DNA of 64,000 nucleotides, from positions 1,488,001 to 1,552,000 of the forward strand of contig NZ_AP022579.1 in assembly GCF_010731295.1 (NCBI RefSeq), written 5' to 3'. Shown one piece after another: positions 26,437 through 36,212 of the stretch. The notes below the pieces were generated by a model. It made no database searches, was not told the origin of the DNA, and saw nothing but the letters and a program-made list of their open reading frames with translations. How positions within the stretch are numbered: position 1 is the first letter of the stretch; each line of letters opens with the position of its first letter. Source of the DNA: Mycolicibacterium boenickei (lineage in GTDB: Bacteria > Actinomycetota > Actinomycetes > Mycobacteriales > Mycobacteriaceae). A program made the translations under genes and the position numbers.

Positions 26437-29400
26437 CTAGAGCCGTCCCTCACGACGGAGCAGGTCCTGCGCGCTCATCCCGCCGCCGCGCCGCGGAGGC
26501 TCGTTGTCGCGGGGGTTGAGCTTCTGGGTCGACGGATCCTGTTCCCGCTGGCGTGGATTCGGACCCGGGTTCGGGCCTGGACGCTGTGCGTTGAACGCCG
26601 TCGTCGGCGCATTCCCACCACCGGCGGGCGGACGCTGCTGCTGCGGCATCGCCCGGGTGGCGTCCGCTGATGGGCGCGGTGCCGGGGGAGGAGGCGGAGG
26701 CGGGGGCGGAGTGCCGTTGGACGGGCCGCCCGTGGCCGGGCCGCCGCGCAGCGCGCCCAACCACGATTCGATCTCACGGTCTTCGCGTTGCGGGGGAGCC
26801 GCCGGGCCGCCGGCAGGCCGGCCGGTCGGCTGCGGCGCGCGTTCGGTGTTGGCGTTGGTGTTCCCCGTCGCGGTGTTGACGGTGTTGACCGCCGTGTTCA
26901 CCGCGTTGCGCACGGCGTTGCGGGCCGCAGCGAACCGCGTGGTGGCCGGCTCCTGGTTCGGCTGCTGGCGCGGCTGTGCCTGGGGCGGGTTGATCCGGGC
27001 CGTGCCTGCGGCCGACGGCGCGTTGGTCCGCGGCATCTGCGGGCGCATGGGCTCCGGCGGCGCGGGATGGGTCGGATCGTGCGGCCGCGGTGCCGGCAGG
27101 GCGCCGACGCCGGCGAGGGCGCGCGGGTCCTCATTGGACTCCTGACCCATCGGGCGCTTGCGCTCGTCGGGCAGTTCGGTCTCACCGAGGCCCATCTTCT
27201 GCTGGATAACCTTCATCCAGTGCGGGGCCCACCAGCAATCGTCGCCGAGCAGCTTCATGATGGCCGGCACCAGGAACATACGGATGACCGTCGCGTCCAG
27301 CAGCAGGGCGATCAGCAGACCGAACGCCAGGTACTTCATCATCACCAGGTCGGAGAAGGCGAATGCGCCGGCCACCACCGCCAGGACCAGGGCGGCACCG
27401 GTGATGAGTCGACCTGTGGTCGCGGTACCGATGCGGATGGCCTCGGCCGTGGACATGCCGCGTTCCCGGGCCTCCACCATGCGGGAGACCAGGAACACCT
27501 CGTAGTCGGTGGACAGGCCCCAGATCACCGCGATGATCAGACCGATCATCGGTGCCATCAGTGGCTGTGGCGTGTAGTTCATCAGTCCTGAGCCGTGTCC
27601 GTCGACGAACATCCAGGTCAGGATGCCCATCGTCGAGCCCAGCGTCAGGGCGCTCATCAACGCCGCCTTGACCGGCAGCACGATCGAACCGAAGGCCAGG
27701 AACATCAGCACCGTGGTGGTGATGACCAGGATCGTCACCATCAGCGGCAGTCTGGAGAACAGGCTGTGGATCGAGTCCTGTTCAAGGGCTGGGGTACCGC
27801 CGACGAACACCTCGACACCGTGTGGAGGCTGTAGCGCCCGCAGGTCGGAGATGTTCTGTGCGGCGTCACCGCGGTTCACCAGACCGTTCTGGATCACCCG
27901 GACGGATTTGTCCTTCGACCCGCTGTCGGTGGCCGGGCGTTCCTTCCACATGGCTTCTGGGTCGTTGTCCGGATCGGTGAAGCCCTTGACCGTCATCGCC
28001 TTGGCGCGCATGTCGGCAATCTGGGCGTCGGTGATCGGTTCACCGTCCTCCCGCTTCATCACCAGCGTGATCTGTTCGGTGCGGAAACCGGGGAAGAGCT
28101 TGTCGAACTGCTCCTGGGACTGACGCACGGAGTTGTCCGGGGGCAGGTACTTCTCGCTGATGCCTGCGAGCGTGAGCGAGCCGATCGGGAGGACCAGCAG
28201 CGTCATGACGATCAGGATCGGCGTGGCGAAGGCGATGGGCCGCTTCATCACGACGTTGACCAGTCGGCCCCAGAAACCCTGCTCGACCTCTTCGCGGGTC
28301 TTGGTCTTCTGGGTCTTCTCGGCGAACCAGTCGATGATCCGGCGCGAGAACGGCCAGTTGGCCAGGAAGGGGACCTTCAACAGCGTGGTCACGCCGAGGG
28401 CATCGACCCGCGGGCCGAGGATGCCCAGGACGGCGGGCAGCACGGTGATCGACAGGAACGCTGCCAGCATGACCGAGGCGATGATGGCGTAGGTGATCGA
28501 CTTGAGGAATCCGAGTGGGATCAGCAGCAGCGGCAACGAGGACGCCACGATGATCACGGCGGAGAAGGCCACGGTCCGGCCGGAGGTCATCACCGATCTT
28601 CGTACTGCGGCTTCGGTGTCATAACCCTCGGCGAGCTCTTCTCGGAACCGGCTCACTATGAACAGGCCGTAGTCGATGGCGATACCGAAGCCCATCATCG
28701 TCACGACCGGCTGGGCGAAGAAGTGCACCGGGCCGAACTCGGCGGTGAACCGCAGGATGCCCAATGCGCCGGCGATGGTCAGACCACCGATGATCGCGGG
28801 CAGGGCCGCGGCGACGGCACCGCCGAAGACGAAGAACAGCACCACGGCCACCAGGGGCACGATCGCGAGCTCAGCGCGCTTCTGGTCGGTGCCGATGGTG
28901 CCGGTGAGTTCGCTGGCCAGCGGGTTGAGGCCGGCGAGCTTGATGTCGCCGTCGTTGACCTGTTGCAGGGAGTCCTCGACGGCCTGGTAGTTCTTGAGGA
29001 TCGCGTCGTCGTCGTCGCCCTTGAGGGGCACGCTGATGAAGGTGTGGCGCAGGTCCTGCGTCTTCATCTGGCTGACGGTTGGATCGGTGGTGTCGGGGGC
29101 TTTGAGCCAGCCGACCCATCCGACGACCTGGTCCGGGTGATCCTTGACCACCTGGTCGAGCTCGCCGGTGACCTGCTTCTGCCACGCCTTGTCTGTGACC
29201 TTCTTGTCATCCGGCGGCGTCAGGATGGCGACGACGTGGCTGGTCCGGTCGCGGCCGTAGACCTCGTCGCCCAACAGCGACGCCTGCACCGACTGGCTGC
29301 CCTCGTCGTAGAAACCACTCTGCGTGACGTGCTGGCCGAGACTGGCTCCGTAGACGCCGCCACCTAGGCACAGCGCCACCATGACACCGATGACGATGTA

Positions 29401-29439
29401 CCTGAACTGGTACACCGTTCGACCCCACCAGGCGAACAC
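26437..29439 (-). CDS. mmpL3: Trehalose monomycolate flippase MmpL3
   Basis: MmpL3 carries trehalose monomycolate across the inner membrane for mycolate assembly and is essential in mycobacteria. The 1000-residue sequence is nearly collinear with M. smegmatis MmpL3 as I remember it. The proton-relay pairs are D256-Y257 (GIAIDYGLFIVSRFREE) and the later STDYEVFLVSRMVE. Twelve membrane helices and two periplasmic porter domains are present. From about residue 770 there is a long Pro/Gln/Asn-rich cytoplasmic tail, including a run of ten prolines. The gene is followed by the convergent-junction hairpin; upstream lies the NYN gene on the same strand with a 61-bp gap. Confidence 0.97.
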   Translation of the reverse strand: MFAWWGRTVYQFRYIVIGVMVALCLGGGVYGASLGQHVTQSGFYDEGSQSVQASLLGDEVYGRDRTSHVVAILTPPDDKKVTDKAWQKQVTGELDQVVKDHPDQVVGWVGWLKAPDTTDPTVSQMKTQDLRHTFISVPLKGDDDDAILKNYQAVEDSLQQVNDGDIKLAGLNPLASELTGTIGTDQKRAELAIVPLVAVVLFFVFGGAVAAALPAIIGGLTIAGALGILRFTAEFGPVHFFAQPVVTMMGFGIAIDYGLFIVSRFREELAEGYDTEAAVRRSVMTSGRTVAFSAVIIVASSLPLLLIPLGFLKSITYAIIASVMLAAFLSITVLPAVLGILGPRVDALGVTTLLKVPFLANWPFSRRIIDWFAEKTQKTKTREEVEQGFWGRLVNVVMKRPIAFATPILIVMTLLVLPIGSLTLAGISEKYLPPDNSVRQSQEQFDKLFPGFRTEQITLVMKREDGEPITDAQIADMRAKAMTVKGFTDPDNDPEAMWKERPATDSGSKDKSVRVIQNGLVNRGDAAQNISDLRALQPPHGVEVFVGGTPALEQDSIHSLFSRLPLMVTILVITTTVLMFLAFGSIVLPVKAALMSALTLGSTMGILTWMFVDGHGSGLMNYTPQPLMAPMIGLIIAVIWGLSTDYEVFLVSRMVEARERGMSTAEAIRIGTATTGRLITGAALVLAVVAGAFAFSDLVMMKYLAFGLLIALLLDATVIRMFLVPAIMKLLGDDCWWAPHWMKVIQQKMGLGETELPDERKRPMGQESNEDPRALAGVGALPAPRPHDPTHPAPPEPMRPQMPRTNAPSAAGTARINPPQAQPRQQPNQEPATTRFAAARNAVRNAVNTAVNTVNTATGNTNANTERAPQPTGRPAGGPAAPPQREDREIESWLGALRGGPATGGPSNGTPPPPPPPPPAPRPSADATRAMPQQQRPPAGGGNAPTTAFNAQRPGPNPGPNPRQREQDPSTQKLNPRDNEPPRRGGGMSAQDLLRREGRL

Positions 29440-29500
29440 TTAGGCTCCTAACTAAAAACTTATGGTGACCCGCTGTTGCAAACTTCGCGGTCTTCAGTTG

Positions 29501-30217
29501 TTACACACGCGCGGTCAGTAGGGATGACAGCGGCCGGAACGGCTGCAGCCATGCTCCCTGCTCGGGTAGCGAGTCCAGGCCGATCCGTGGCAGCGGTTCC
29601 CGGAACACACCGGGAATGTCCTCCAGATCGACAAACTCCAAGGTATCCGACGCTAGCGCCCAGCTCGCATGTTCGCGAAATCCAAGCACTTGCACGGGAG
29701 TGCCCTCACGGGCTATTTCTTCCAGCGGTAGCCGGAACGCTTGTCCGTCCGCTGAAGCCACCAGGACCGCTGCCAGCCCCTCGCTGCGACGCAGGGCGAT
29801 GTGCTCGAGCATGTCGCTGTCGACATCGCTGTCGTCGTCGATCTTCGGTTTGGCGAAGACGGCGAAGCCCACGTTACGCAACGCCTCCACCCAGGGGCGT
29901 ACGACATCGGCGCTACCTGGGGCGATGTTGGTGAAGACAGTGGCCTCGGGTTCCAGCGACACGTCGGCGTTGTCGCCGGATTCGGCAACCAGATCAGAGG
30001 TGTACCCCAGCAACCAGCGACCGAGTGCGTCGAACCGGGGACGGTGCGCGGCGGTGGGGCGGCCACCCAGGATCGCGCCCAATCCCATGTCCAGATTGGG
30101 GGCGTCCCAGACAAGGAGAACCCGCCGCGCGGGGGTGATCGCCGCCGAGTCGGGGGACTCTGCGGATCCGGCCTCTGCCTGCGCGGACTCGTCTCGCATG
30201 TCTTCGGTCACACTCAT
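29501..30217 (-). CDS. NYN-domain (PIN-like) nuclease protein (Rv0207c-like)
   Basis: A 238-residue protein from the ATG at 30217, which overlaps the trmB stop as ATGA. The NYN fold is shown by LLVWDAPNLDMGLG (first catalytic Asp) and DDDSDVDSDMLEHIALRRSE, followed by LAAVLVASADGQAFRLPLEE, matching the Asp positions of PIN-like RNases. An acidic low-complexity start (residues 1-28) precedes it. It sits between trmB and mmpL3, as in M. tuberculosis. The target RNA is unknown; coupling to a tRNA methyltransferase hints at tRNA or rRNA (inference). Confidence 0.87.
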   Translation of the reverse strand: MSVTEDMRDESAQAEAGSAESPDSAAITPARRVLLVWDAPNLDMGLGAILGGRPTAAHRPRFDALGRWLLGYTSDLVAESGDNADVSLEPEATVFTNIAPGSADVVRPWVEALRNVGFAVFAKPKIDDDSDVDSDMLEHIALRRSEGLAAVLVASADGQAFRLPLEEIAREGTPVQVLGFREHASWALASDTLEFVDLEDIPGVFREPLPRIGLDSLPEQGAWLQPFRPLSSLLTARV

Positions 30218-30993
30218 GGCCGTTTCTCCCAGACCAACTCGGTGACGTCGGGGCCGGCCAGGGCCTTGCGCTCGTACTTGGTGACCGGGCGCTCGACCGA
30301 TATCGGAAGATCTGCCCCCAGCTCGACCCGGCGCAGCAGCGGTTCGGCGTCGCCGACCTCGGCGATGTGCTCGGCATAGCCGGTGTGGTCGGTGGCCGCA
30401 TGCAGGATTCCGCCGGGCCGCAGTCGATCGGCGATCAGCGCCACCGTGGCCGGCTGCAGCAGGCGACGTTTGTGGTGACGGGCCTTGGGCCAGGGGTCCG
30501 GGAAGAACACCCGCACGCCGGTCAGGGTCCCGGGGCCGAACATGTGCTCCAGCACGTCCACGCCGTCCCCGCGCACCAGGCGGATATTGGTGACGGGGGA
30601 TTCGGTCTGTGCGCTCCGGTCGATCGCGCTGAGCAGTTGGGCGAGGCCTTTGCGGTAGACCTCGACGGCGATCACGTCGAGATCGGGCTCGGCCTGGGCC
30701 ATGGCCAGGGTGGAGGTGCCGGTGCCCGACCCGATCTCCAGGATCAGGGGCGCGGAGCGCCCGAACCACGCCGCGGTGTCGAGGTCGACGACAGGTGTCG
30801 AATCCTCGTCACGGGCCTGAATACCCAGCTCGGGCCACAGCCGGTCCCAGGTCTGTTGCTGGGCCGGCGACAGCGTCGACCGCCGGGTACGGAAGCTGGT
30901 CACCCGGGGAAAACGGTGCGGCTGGGCGGGCGGCACGTCGGCCGCTTCATCTGCCGGCGCCGGCCCACCGACATCGGACCTGGACGGGTGCAT
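30214..30993 (-). CDS. trmB: tRNA (guanine-N7)-methyltransferase TrmB
   Basis: TrmB puts the m7G46 methyl group on tRNA using SAM. The family motifs are present: ILEIGSGTGTSTLAMA (SAM loop), VIAVEVYRKGLAQLL, VRVFFPDPWPKARHHKRRL (catalytic and tRNA-binding block) and ATDHTGYAEHI. The start at 30993 (MHPSRSDVGGP) gives 259 residues, close to the family length; a longer frame to 31065 adds an unlikely segment. It is translationally coupled to the NYN gene. Confidence 0.93.
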   Translation of the reverse strand: MHPSRSDVGGPAPADEAADVPPAQPHRFPRVTSFRTRRSTLSPAQQQTWDRLWPELGIQARDEDSTPVVDLDTAAWFGRSAPLILEIGSGTGTSTLAMAQAEPDLDVIAVEVYRKGLAQLLSAIDRSAQTESPVTNIRLVRGDGVDVLEHMFGPGTLTGVRVFFPDPWPKARHHKRRLLQPATVALIADRLRPGGILHAATDHTGYAEHIAEVGDAEPLLRRVELGADLPISVERPVTKYERKALAGPDVTELVWEKRP

Positions 30994-31107
30994 CCGTCCA
31001 TGGTCTCTTATCTGCGGCGTGGTACCCGCATCGTGGTAGAGATTGATACCCAACAGTTGCCTCAAGCTGTGAGGACTTAAACCTCTGTTCGCGAGTCCGC
31101 CGGGGCC

Positions 31108-32142
31108 ATGTCACGATTTTTCGTGGGGCACCCTCGGGTGCGCCCGTCACCACGCAGGGAAGGCTGCCAGATTTTCGCAGACGAGCTCACACGCTTTGCC
31201 GACCGTGATGGCGATGCGCGGTTGGCGGAGATCAGTGCGCGCGTGTCGGCTCCTCTCTGTGTAGAGGTATGCGGGCGGCGCGGCGTGGGCATGGGCACGG
31301 TGGCGTCAGCTCTGGCCGGTGCGGGGCTGGAGATCGGCACAGCCGGTGACGTCACGGTGCTGGTCGTCGCCGAGGTGCTCAAACCCGAGGACGAGGCCCT
31401 GCTCGCAGAGTTGCGCCGGGCGGGCCGGCCGTCGGTCGTGGTGCTCAACAAGGCTGATCTGGCTGGGTCCGGGCCGGGCGGTGCGGTCGCAACCGCGAAC
31501 CGCAGGGCGCGGCTGCTGCGGAAACGGGCCGGGGTGGCGGTCGTGCCGATGGTGGCCCTGCTTGCGGTGGTCCAGGTGCTTCCGCCGCACCTGCTGGATG
31601 CGCTGCGGCTGCTGGCCGACGAGCCCGCGGACCTGACCTCGGTCGACGCCTTCGTGGCCGGCGTGCACCGGGTGCCTCCCACGGTGCGTGCCGAGCTGCT
31701 GGAACGTCTCGACCGCTTCGGTATCGCCCACACCACGCTGGCGTTGAGCCGCGGTACCGACGCCGAGACCCTCCCGGGATTGTGGCGAGGGCTCAGTGAG
31801 GTGGACCGGGCGGTGGCAGCCATCGATGCAGCGGCAGCACCGGCCCGGTACCGGCGGGTGCGGTGGGCACTGGCCGAGCTGCGTGCCGTGGGCGGCCCGG
31901 CGGTGGGACGCTTCCTGGCCGCCGACGACACCGTGATCGCGGTGATGGCCGCTGCCGTCGACGTCGTGCAGGCCGAAGGGCTGACGGTAGACCCCGGCGA
32001 CGATCGCAACGCCCATCTCGGCCGCGCCCGCCACTGGCGCCATTACCGCGACGGCCCGGTGAACGCGCTGCACCGCCGGTGCGGTGACGACATCGTGCGT
32101 GGGTCACTGCGGCTGCTGGGCACGACGGGTGGCCGGCGGTGA
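31108..32142 (+). CDS. GTPase-like protein with degenerate P-loop (Rv0209-like)
   Basis: A 344-residue protein. After an amphipathic start, VEVCGRRGVGMGTVASALAG stands where the P-loop GxxxxGK[ST] should be but lacks the Lys, while a later VVVLNKADLAG keeps the guanine-specificity motif NKxD. Helical C-terminal two thirds follow. It resembles the first member of paired dynamin-like or Era-type GTPases. The GTGA overlap at 32139 couples it to the next, related gene. I assign it by position to Rv0209; the biochemical role is unknown. Confidence 0.75.
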   Translation: MSRFFVGHPRVRPSPRREGCQIFADELTRFADRDGDARLAEISARVSAPLCVEVCGRRGVGMGTVASALAGAGLEIGTAGDVTVLVVAEVLKPEDEALLAELRRAGRPSVVVLNKADLAGSGPGGAVATANRRARLLRKRAGVAVVPMVALLAVVQVLPPHLLDALRLLADEPADLTSVDAFVAGVHRVPPTVRAELLERLDRFGIAHTTLALSRGTDAETLPGLWRGLSEVDRAVAAIDAAAAPARYRRVRWALAELRAVGGPAVGRFLAADDTVIAVMAAAVDVVQAEGLTVDPGDDRNAHLGRARHWRHYRDGPVNALHRRCGDDIVRGSLRLLGTTGGRR

Positions 32143-33680
32143 CTGACGTGGACACGACGCGGGACTCGGATACCGAGCGCGCGCGAGAAGCGAAGATCGC
32201 GGCGCCCACGCGAGAAGAGAAAATAGCGGAAGCCGACGCCGTGGTGGCCGCGATCGATCCGGGCCTGAACTCGCCGGGGGTCGAGACGCGCGATGTGGTG
32301 CTGGTGGCCGGTCCGTGGCTGGCCGGATCGACCAGTGTGATGGCGGCGTTGCGGGAGCGGATGCCGCAGACCACCTTCGTGGAATCCACCGAGCTGGTGG
32401 CGGGTGAGGCCCCGGCCGCTGTGGTGTTCGTGGTCTCGGCCGCCGCGCCGATCACTGAATCAGATTGTGCCCTGGTCGATTTGGCGACACGATACACCGA
32501 CCTGGTGATCGGGGTGGTGTCCAAGATCGATGCGCACCGGGACTGGCGCGATGTGCGCGACGCCGATGCGAAGATCCTGGGCGAGCGCGACGCCCGCTAC
32601 GAACGTATGCACTGGGTGGGTGTGGCCGCTGCCCCCGATCTCGGTGAGCCGCAGCTGGACGAGCTCGTCGAACTGCTCAGCGGTCAGCTGGCCGACCCCG
32701 ATGTCGCACGGCGGAACAGGTTGCGCGCCTGGGAAACTCGGCTGGAGGCGGTGATCTTCCGGTATGAGGCCGACGGCTCAGGGGCCGATCGGCAGGCCCG
32801 GGTGGAGGTGTTGCGGGAGCGTCGCGCCGAGGTGGCCAGGGCGCGCCGGCTGACCCGCACCGAACGCAGCATCGCGCTGCGCAGTCAGTTGCAGCAGGCC
32901 CGGGTTCAACTCGGCTATTTCGCCCGCAACCGGTGCAACTCGGTGCGCACCGAACTGCAGGAGGATGTCGCGAGCATCGGCCGGCGCAGGATCGAGACGT
33001 TCGAGGACTACGCCCGGCAGCGCGCCGGCGAGGTCGTCGCCGAGGTCGACGAGGGCGTCACCGCGCACCTGCGCGGCATGGCCGCCGAACTCGAGTTGAC
33101 CGCTCCCGAATCCCCCGCCCCGGCAAGGGCCGGATTGCCGGCTCAGCCGCCGGCCGTGCCCGACCTGCCGTCACCGCAGCTGAAATCCCGGACCGTGGAG
33201 AACCGGCTGATGCTGGTGCTGGGTGCCGGCTTCGGCCTTGGCGTGGCGGTGGCGGTCAGCAGGGTGCTGGCGGGTGCGGCCCCGCGGCTGGCAGTGGCGG
33301 GCCTGGTGGTCGGCGCCGTCGTGGGCCTGCTGCTGGCGATCTGGGTGGTCGGCACCCGAGGGTTGTTGCACGACCGGGCGGTGCTGGATCGCTGGGTCGG
33401 TGACATCACCACCACGTTGCGTTCGTCGGTTGAAGAGCTCGTCGCGAAACGGGTCCTGGCCGCCGAGACCGCGCTCACCACCGAACTGGCGGCACGGGAG
33501 GAAGCCGAGGCGGCGGTGGCAGCGGAGAAGACCGCCGAGATGGATGCCGAGCTGCGCGAACATGCCATCGCGACTGCGCGGGCGGCCGCCCAGCGGGACC
33601 GGCGGATCCCGCCGTTACAGCGGGCGCTGAACGCCGTGCGGGCCGATCTGTACGGCAACAGCGATGCTACTGATGAGTAA
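32139..33680 (+). CDS. Membrane-anchored GTPase-like protein (Rv0210-like)
   Basis: A 513-residue partner of the preceding gene. A degenerate P-loop region (DVVLVAGPWLAGSTSVMAAL) is followed by IGVVSKIDAHRDW, which resembles the NKxD region with Ser for Asn. A long helical, coiled-coil-prone part (residues about 195-315) leads to two close membrane helices (about 352-406), then a second helical part to the end. This order matches membrane-remodelling dynamin-like proteins more than translation GTPases, but the nucleotide site is poor. Probably forms a complex with its neighbour. Confidence 0.75.
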   Translation: MTDVDTTRDSDTERAREAKIAAPTREEKIAEADAVVAAIDPGLNSPGVETRDVVLVAGPWLAGSTSVMAALRERMPQTTFVESTELVAGEAPAAVVFVVSAAAPITESDCALVDLATRYTDLVIGVVSKIDAHRDWRDVRDADAKILGERDARYERMHWVGVAAAPDLGEPQLDELVELLSGQLADPDVARRNRLRAWETRLEAVIFRYEADGSGADRQARVEVLRERRAEVARARRLTRTERSIALRSQLQQARVQLGYFARNRCNSVRTELQEDVASIGRRRIETFEDYARQRAGEVVAEVDEGVTAHLRGMAAELELTAPESPAPARAGLPAQPPAVPDLPSPQLKSRTVENRLMLVLGAGFGLGVAVAVSRVLAGAAPRLAVAGLVVGAVVGLLLAIWVVGTRGLLHDRAVLDRWVGDITTTLRSSVEELVAKRVLAAETALTTELAAREEAEAAVAAEKTAEMDAELREHAIATARAAAQRDRRIPPLQRALNAVRADLYGNSDATDE

Positions 33681-33722
33681 CCACCTGATAACGTTGATCT
33701 GAATCGTTCCTGTGAGTGATCG

Positions 33723-33781
33723 GACATACCACTGGTTCACCGTGGGTATGTCACCCGCGTTAACCTCTACCCAAGGGGTAG
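33723..33781 (+). promoter_or_regulatory. Palindromes upstream of pckA
   Basis: Two inverted repeats lie before pckA: GACATACC (33723-33730) with GGTATGTC (33745-33752), and CTACCC-AAG-GGGTAG (33767-33781). The second ends 55 bp before the start codon. They are candidate sites for a carbon-source regulator; neither matches a regulon motif I can name. A GGAG ribosome-binding site precedes the ATG at 33837. Confidence 0.45.
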
Positions 33782-33836
33782 CCGTGACCGCGTCGTGACG
33801 TGGCTTGGGTTCCACAAACCTACGCAGGAGAATTTG

Positions 33837-35666
33837 ATGACCTCAGCGACCATTCCGGGTCTGGACACCGCACCGACGAAACATCAGGGTCTGCTGGCCT
33901 GGGTCCAGGAGGTCGCAGAGCTGACTCAACCCGATCGGGTGGTTTTCGCCGACGGGTCCGCCGAGGAGTACGACCGCCTGGCCGCTCACCTGGTCGAGGC
34001 AGGCACCTTCCAGAAGCTCAACGAAGAGAAGCAGCCGAACTCTTACCTGGCGCTCTCCGATCCGTCCGACGTCGCCCGCGTCGAGTCGCGCACCTTCATC
34101 TGCTCCGAGCGTGAGATCGACGCCGGCCCCACCAACAACTGGATGGAACCCGCCAAGATGCGCGGGATCATGACCGACCTCTACCGCGGCTCGATGCGCG
34201 GCCGCACCATGTGGGTGGTTCCGTTCTGCATGGGTCCGCTGGACGCCGAGGATCCCAAGCTGGGTGTGGAGATCACCGACTCCGAGTACGTCGTGGTCTC
34301 GATGCGCACCATGACCCGGATGGGTCAGGCCGCGCTCGACAAGATCGGTGACGACGGCTTCTTCGTGAAGGCGCTGCACTCGATCGGTGCGCCGCTGGAG
34401 CCCGGCCAGAAGGATGTGCCGTGGCCGTGCAACGACACCAAGTACATCACCCACTTCCCCGAGACCCGCGAGATCTGGAGCTTCGGCTCGGGCTACGGCG
34501 GTAACGCGCTGCTGGGCAAGAAGTGCTACTCGCTACGCATCGCCTCGGCGATGGCTCACGACGAGGGCTGGCTCGCCGAGCACATGCTGATCGTCAAGCT
34601 GATCTCCCCGGAGAACAAGGCCTACTTCATCGCCGCGGCGTTCCCGTCGGCGTGTGGCAAGACCAACCTCGCGATGCTGCAGCCCACCATCCCCGGGTGG
34701 CGCGCCGAGACCGTCGGCGACGACATCGCCTGGATGCGGTTCGGCAAGGACGGTCGCCTGTATGCCGTCAACCCCGAGTTCGGATTCTTCGGCGTCGCGC
34801 CCGGCACCAACTGGGATTCCAACCCGAACGCGATGAAGACCATCGCCGCGGGCAACACCGTCTTCACCAACGTCGCCAAGACCGACGACAACGACGTGTG
34901 GTGGGAAGGCCTGGAGGGCGAGCCCGACCACCTGATCGACTGGAAGGGCCAGGACTGGTACCTGCGGGAGACGGAATCCAAGGCGGCACACCCGAACTCG
35001 CGCTACTGCACCCCGATCTCGCAGTGCCCGACGCTGGCGCCGGAATGGGACGACCCGCAGGGTGTGCCGATCTCGGCGATCCTGTTCGGCGGCCGCCGCA
35101 AGACCACGGTCCCGCTGGTGACGCAGGCCCGCGACTGGCAGCACGGCGTGTTCATCGGCGCCACCCTGGGTTCCGAGCAGACCGCCGCCGCAGAGGGCAA
35201 GGTCGGCACCGTCCGCCGCGATCCGATGGCCATGCTGCCGTTCCTCGGCTACAACGTCGGCGACTACTTCCAGCACTGGATCAACATCGGCAAGAACGCC
35301 GACGAGTCCAAGATGCCCGCGGTGTTCTTCGTCAACTGGTTCCGTCGCGGCGACGACGGCCGCTTCCTGTGGCCGGGCTTCGGTGAGAACAGCCGCGTCC
35401 TCAAGTGGGCCATCGAGCGCATCGAGCACAAGGCCGACGGCAAGAGCACCCCGATCGGCATCGTGCCGACCGCCGCCGACCTGGACCTGTCCGGGCTCGA
35501 CGTGGATCCCGCCGACGTCGACGAGGCTCTGGCCGTCAACGCCGAGGAGTGGCGGGCCGAGCTCCCGTTGATCGAGGAGTGGTTCGAGTTCGTCGGCGAG
35601 AAGCTGCCCACCGGCATCAAGGACGAGTTCGACGCCCTGAAGCACCGCCTGGCCGAGGAGGCCTAG
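33837..35666 (+). CDS. pckA: GTP-dependent phosphoenolpyruvate carboxykinase
   Basis: PckA converts oxaloacetate and GTP to phosphoenolpyruvate, the entry to gluconeogenesis from fatty acids. The product is 609 residues, normal for the GTP class. The kinase P-loop [15 protein letters not shown] is near residue 271, and the C-terminal [15 protein letters not shown] is family-typical. The ATG at 33837 follows AGGAG. The order after Rv0209/Rv0210 homologues matches Rv0211. A strong hairpin terminator follows at 35723. Confidence 0.97.
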   Translation: MTSATIPGLDTAPTKHQGLLAWVQEVAELTQPDRVVFADGSAEEYDRLAAHLVEAGTFQKLNEEKQPNSYLALSDPSDVARVESRTFICSEREIDAGPTNNWMEPAKMRGIMTDLYRGSMRGRTMWVVPFCMGPLDAEDPKLGVEITDSEYVVVSMRTMTRMGQAALDKIGDDGFFVKALHSIGAPLEPGQKDVPWPCNDTKYITHFPETREIWSFGSGYGGNALLGKKCYSLRIASAMAHDEGWLAEHMLIVKLISPENKAYFIAAAFPSACGKTNLAMLQPTIPGWRAETVGDDIAWMRFGKDGRLYAVNPEFGFFGVAPGTNWDSNPNAMKTIAAGNTVFTNVAKTDDNDVWWEGLEGEPDHLIDWKGQDWYLRETESKAAHPNSRYCTPISQCPTLAPEWDDPQGVPISAILFGGRRKTTVPLVTQARDWQHGVFIGATLGSEQTAAAEGKVGTVRRDPMAMLPFLGYNVGDYFQHWINIGKNADESKMPAVFFVNWFRRGDDGRFLWPGFGENSRVLKWAIERIEHKADGKSTPIGIVPTAADLDLSGLDVDPADVDEALAVNAEEWRAELPLIEEWFEFVGEKLPTGIKDEFDALKHRLAEEA

Positions 35667-35669
35667 CCA

Positions 35670-35707
35670 GCACCGCGAGCGTGCGTGTCTGTTGCCGGAC
35701 ACGCCGC
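35670..35707 (+). repeat. Dispersed palindromic repeat, copy 2 (intergenic)
   Basis: Just after pckA, the first 22 nt match 207-228 on the opposite strand, then GTGTC-N-GACAC pairs as GTGTCTG...CCGGACAC. Unlike copy 1 it is intergenic and directly precedes the pckA terminator. Confidence 0.6.
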
Positions 35708-35722
35708 CGCACGTAAGCATTT

Positions 35723-35754
35723 CGCGCACCCTCGTGACTTCACGAGGGTGCGCG
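35723..35754 (+). terminator. pckA terminator
   Basis: CGCGCACCCTCGTGA and TCACGAGGGTGCGCG form a perfect 15-bp stem around CT, followed by TTTG. It lies 57 bp after the pckA stop. Confidence 0.85.
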
Positions 35755-35819
35755 TTTGCGTTGGGGGCCAAGATCTTTGGGATATGTCACCCGGCCCGGA
35801 GCGCGGATATAGTCGCCTC

Positions 35820-36207
35820 ATGCAGCTCCTGCCCGAACTGTCGGCGGCGACAGCCGAGGCGGTGCTCAAGGCGTGGCACATCAACATCGCCGACGACGCC
35901 GCGCTGCGGTTGTCCGGCGGACAGGAGGCCGCGGCGTTCCGCGTCGGCAGCAACGTGGTCAGGATCGGCGCGACGTGGCGCCGCGATGACGATCTGACCT
36001 GGTGCGGGGCCGTCGCGCGAGCCGCGGCCAACGCCGTTCCGGAGGCGATCGGCCCGATCCCGACGATGGACGGTCGCACCGTGGTCCGCCGAGGTCGCCT
36101 ACGACAGGGCAACCGCATCGACTCGGCTGATCGATGCCGAGGACATCGAGTACCAGGCTCGCCAGCTCGAGGCGTTCCGCGCATTGCGGCCCGCCCATGG
36201 CGGTTAG
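35820..36207 (+). pseudogene. Aminoglycoside-phosphotransferase-type gene, internally deleted and frameshifted
   Basis: The first 88 or so codons (MQLLPELSAATAEAVLKAWH onward, with LRLSGGQEAAAFRVGSNVVR and PTMDGRTVV) are the N-lobe of an APH-like kinase. After about 36078 the coding frame shifts by +1 and continues as AEVAYDRATASTRLIDAEDI to QLEAFRALRPAHGG and a TAG at 36205, which is the C-terminal tail of the same family. The middle, including the catalytic HGD and DxD loops, is missing (about 150-200 residues). The remnant is therefore inactive. Confidence 0.85.
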
Positions 36208-36212
36208 ACCCG

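Noticed and set aside
31113..31127. CACGATTTTTCGTG hairpin as a terminator
   Set aside because: It lies within the first codons of the Rv0209-like gene, has a stem of only five bases and follows no gene end in the same direction.
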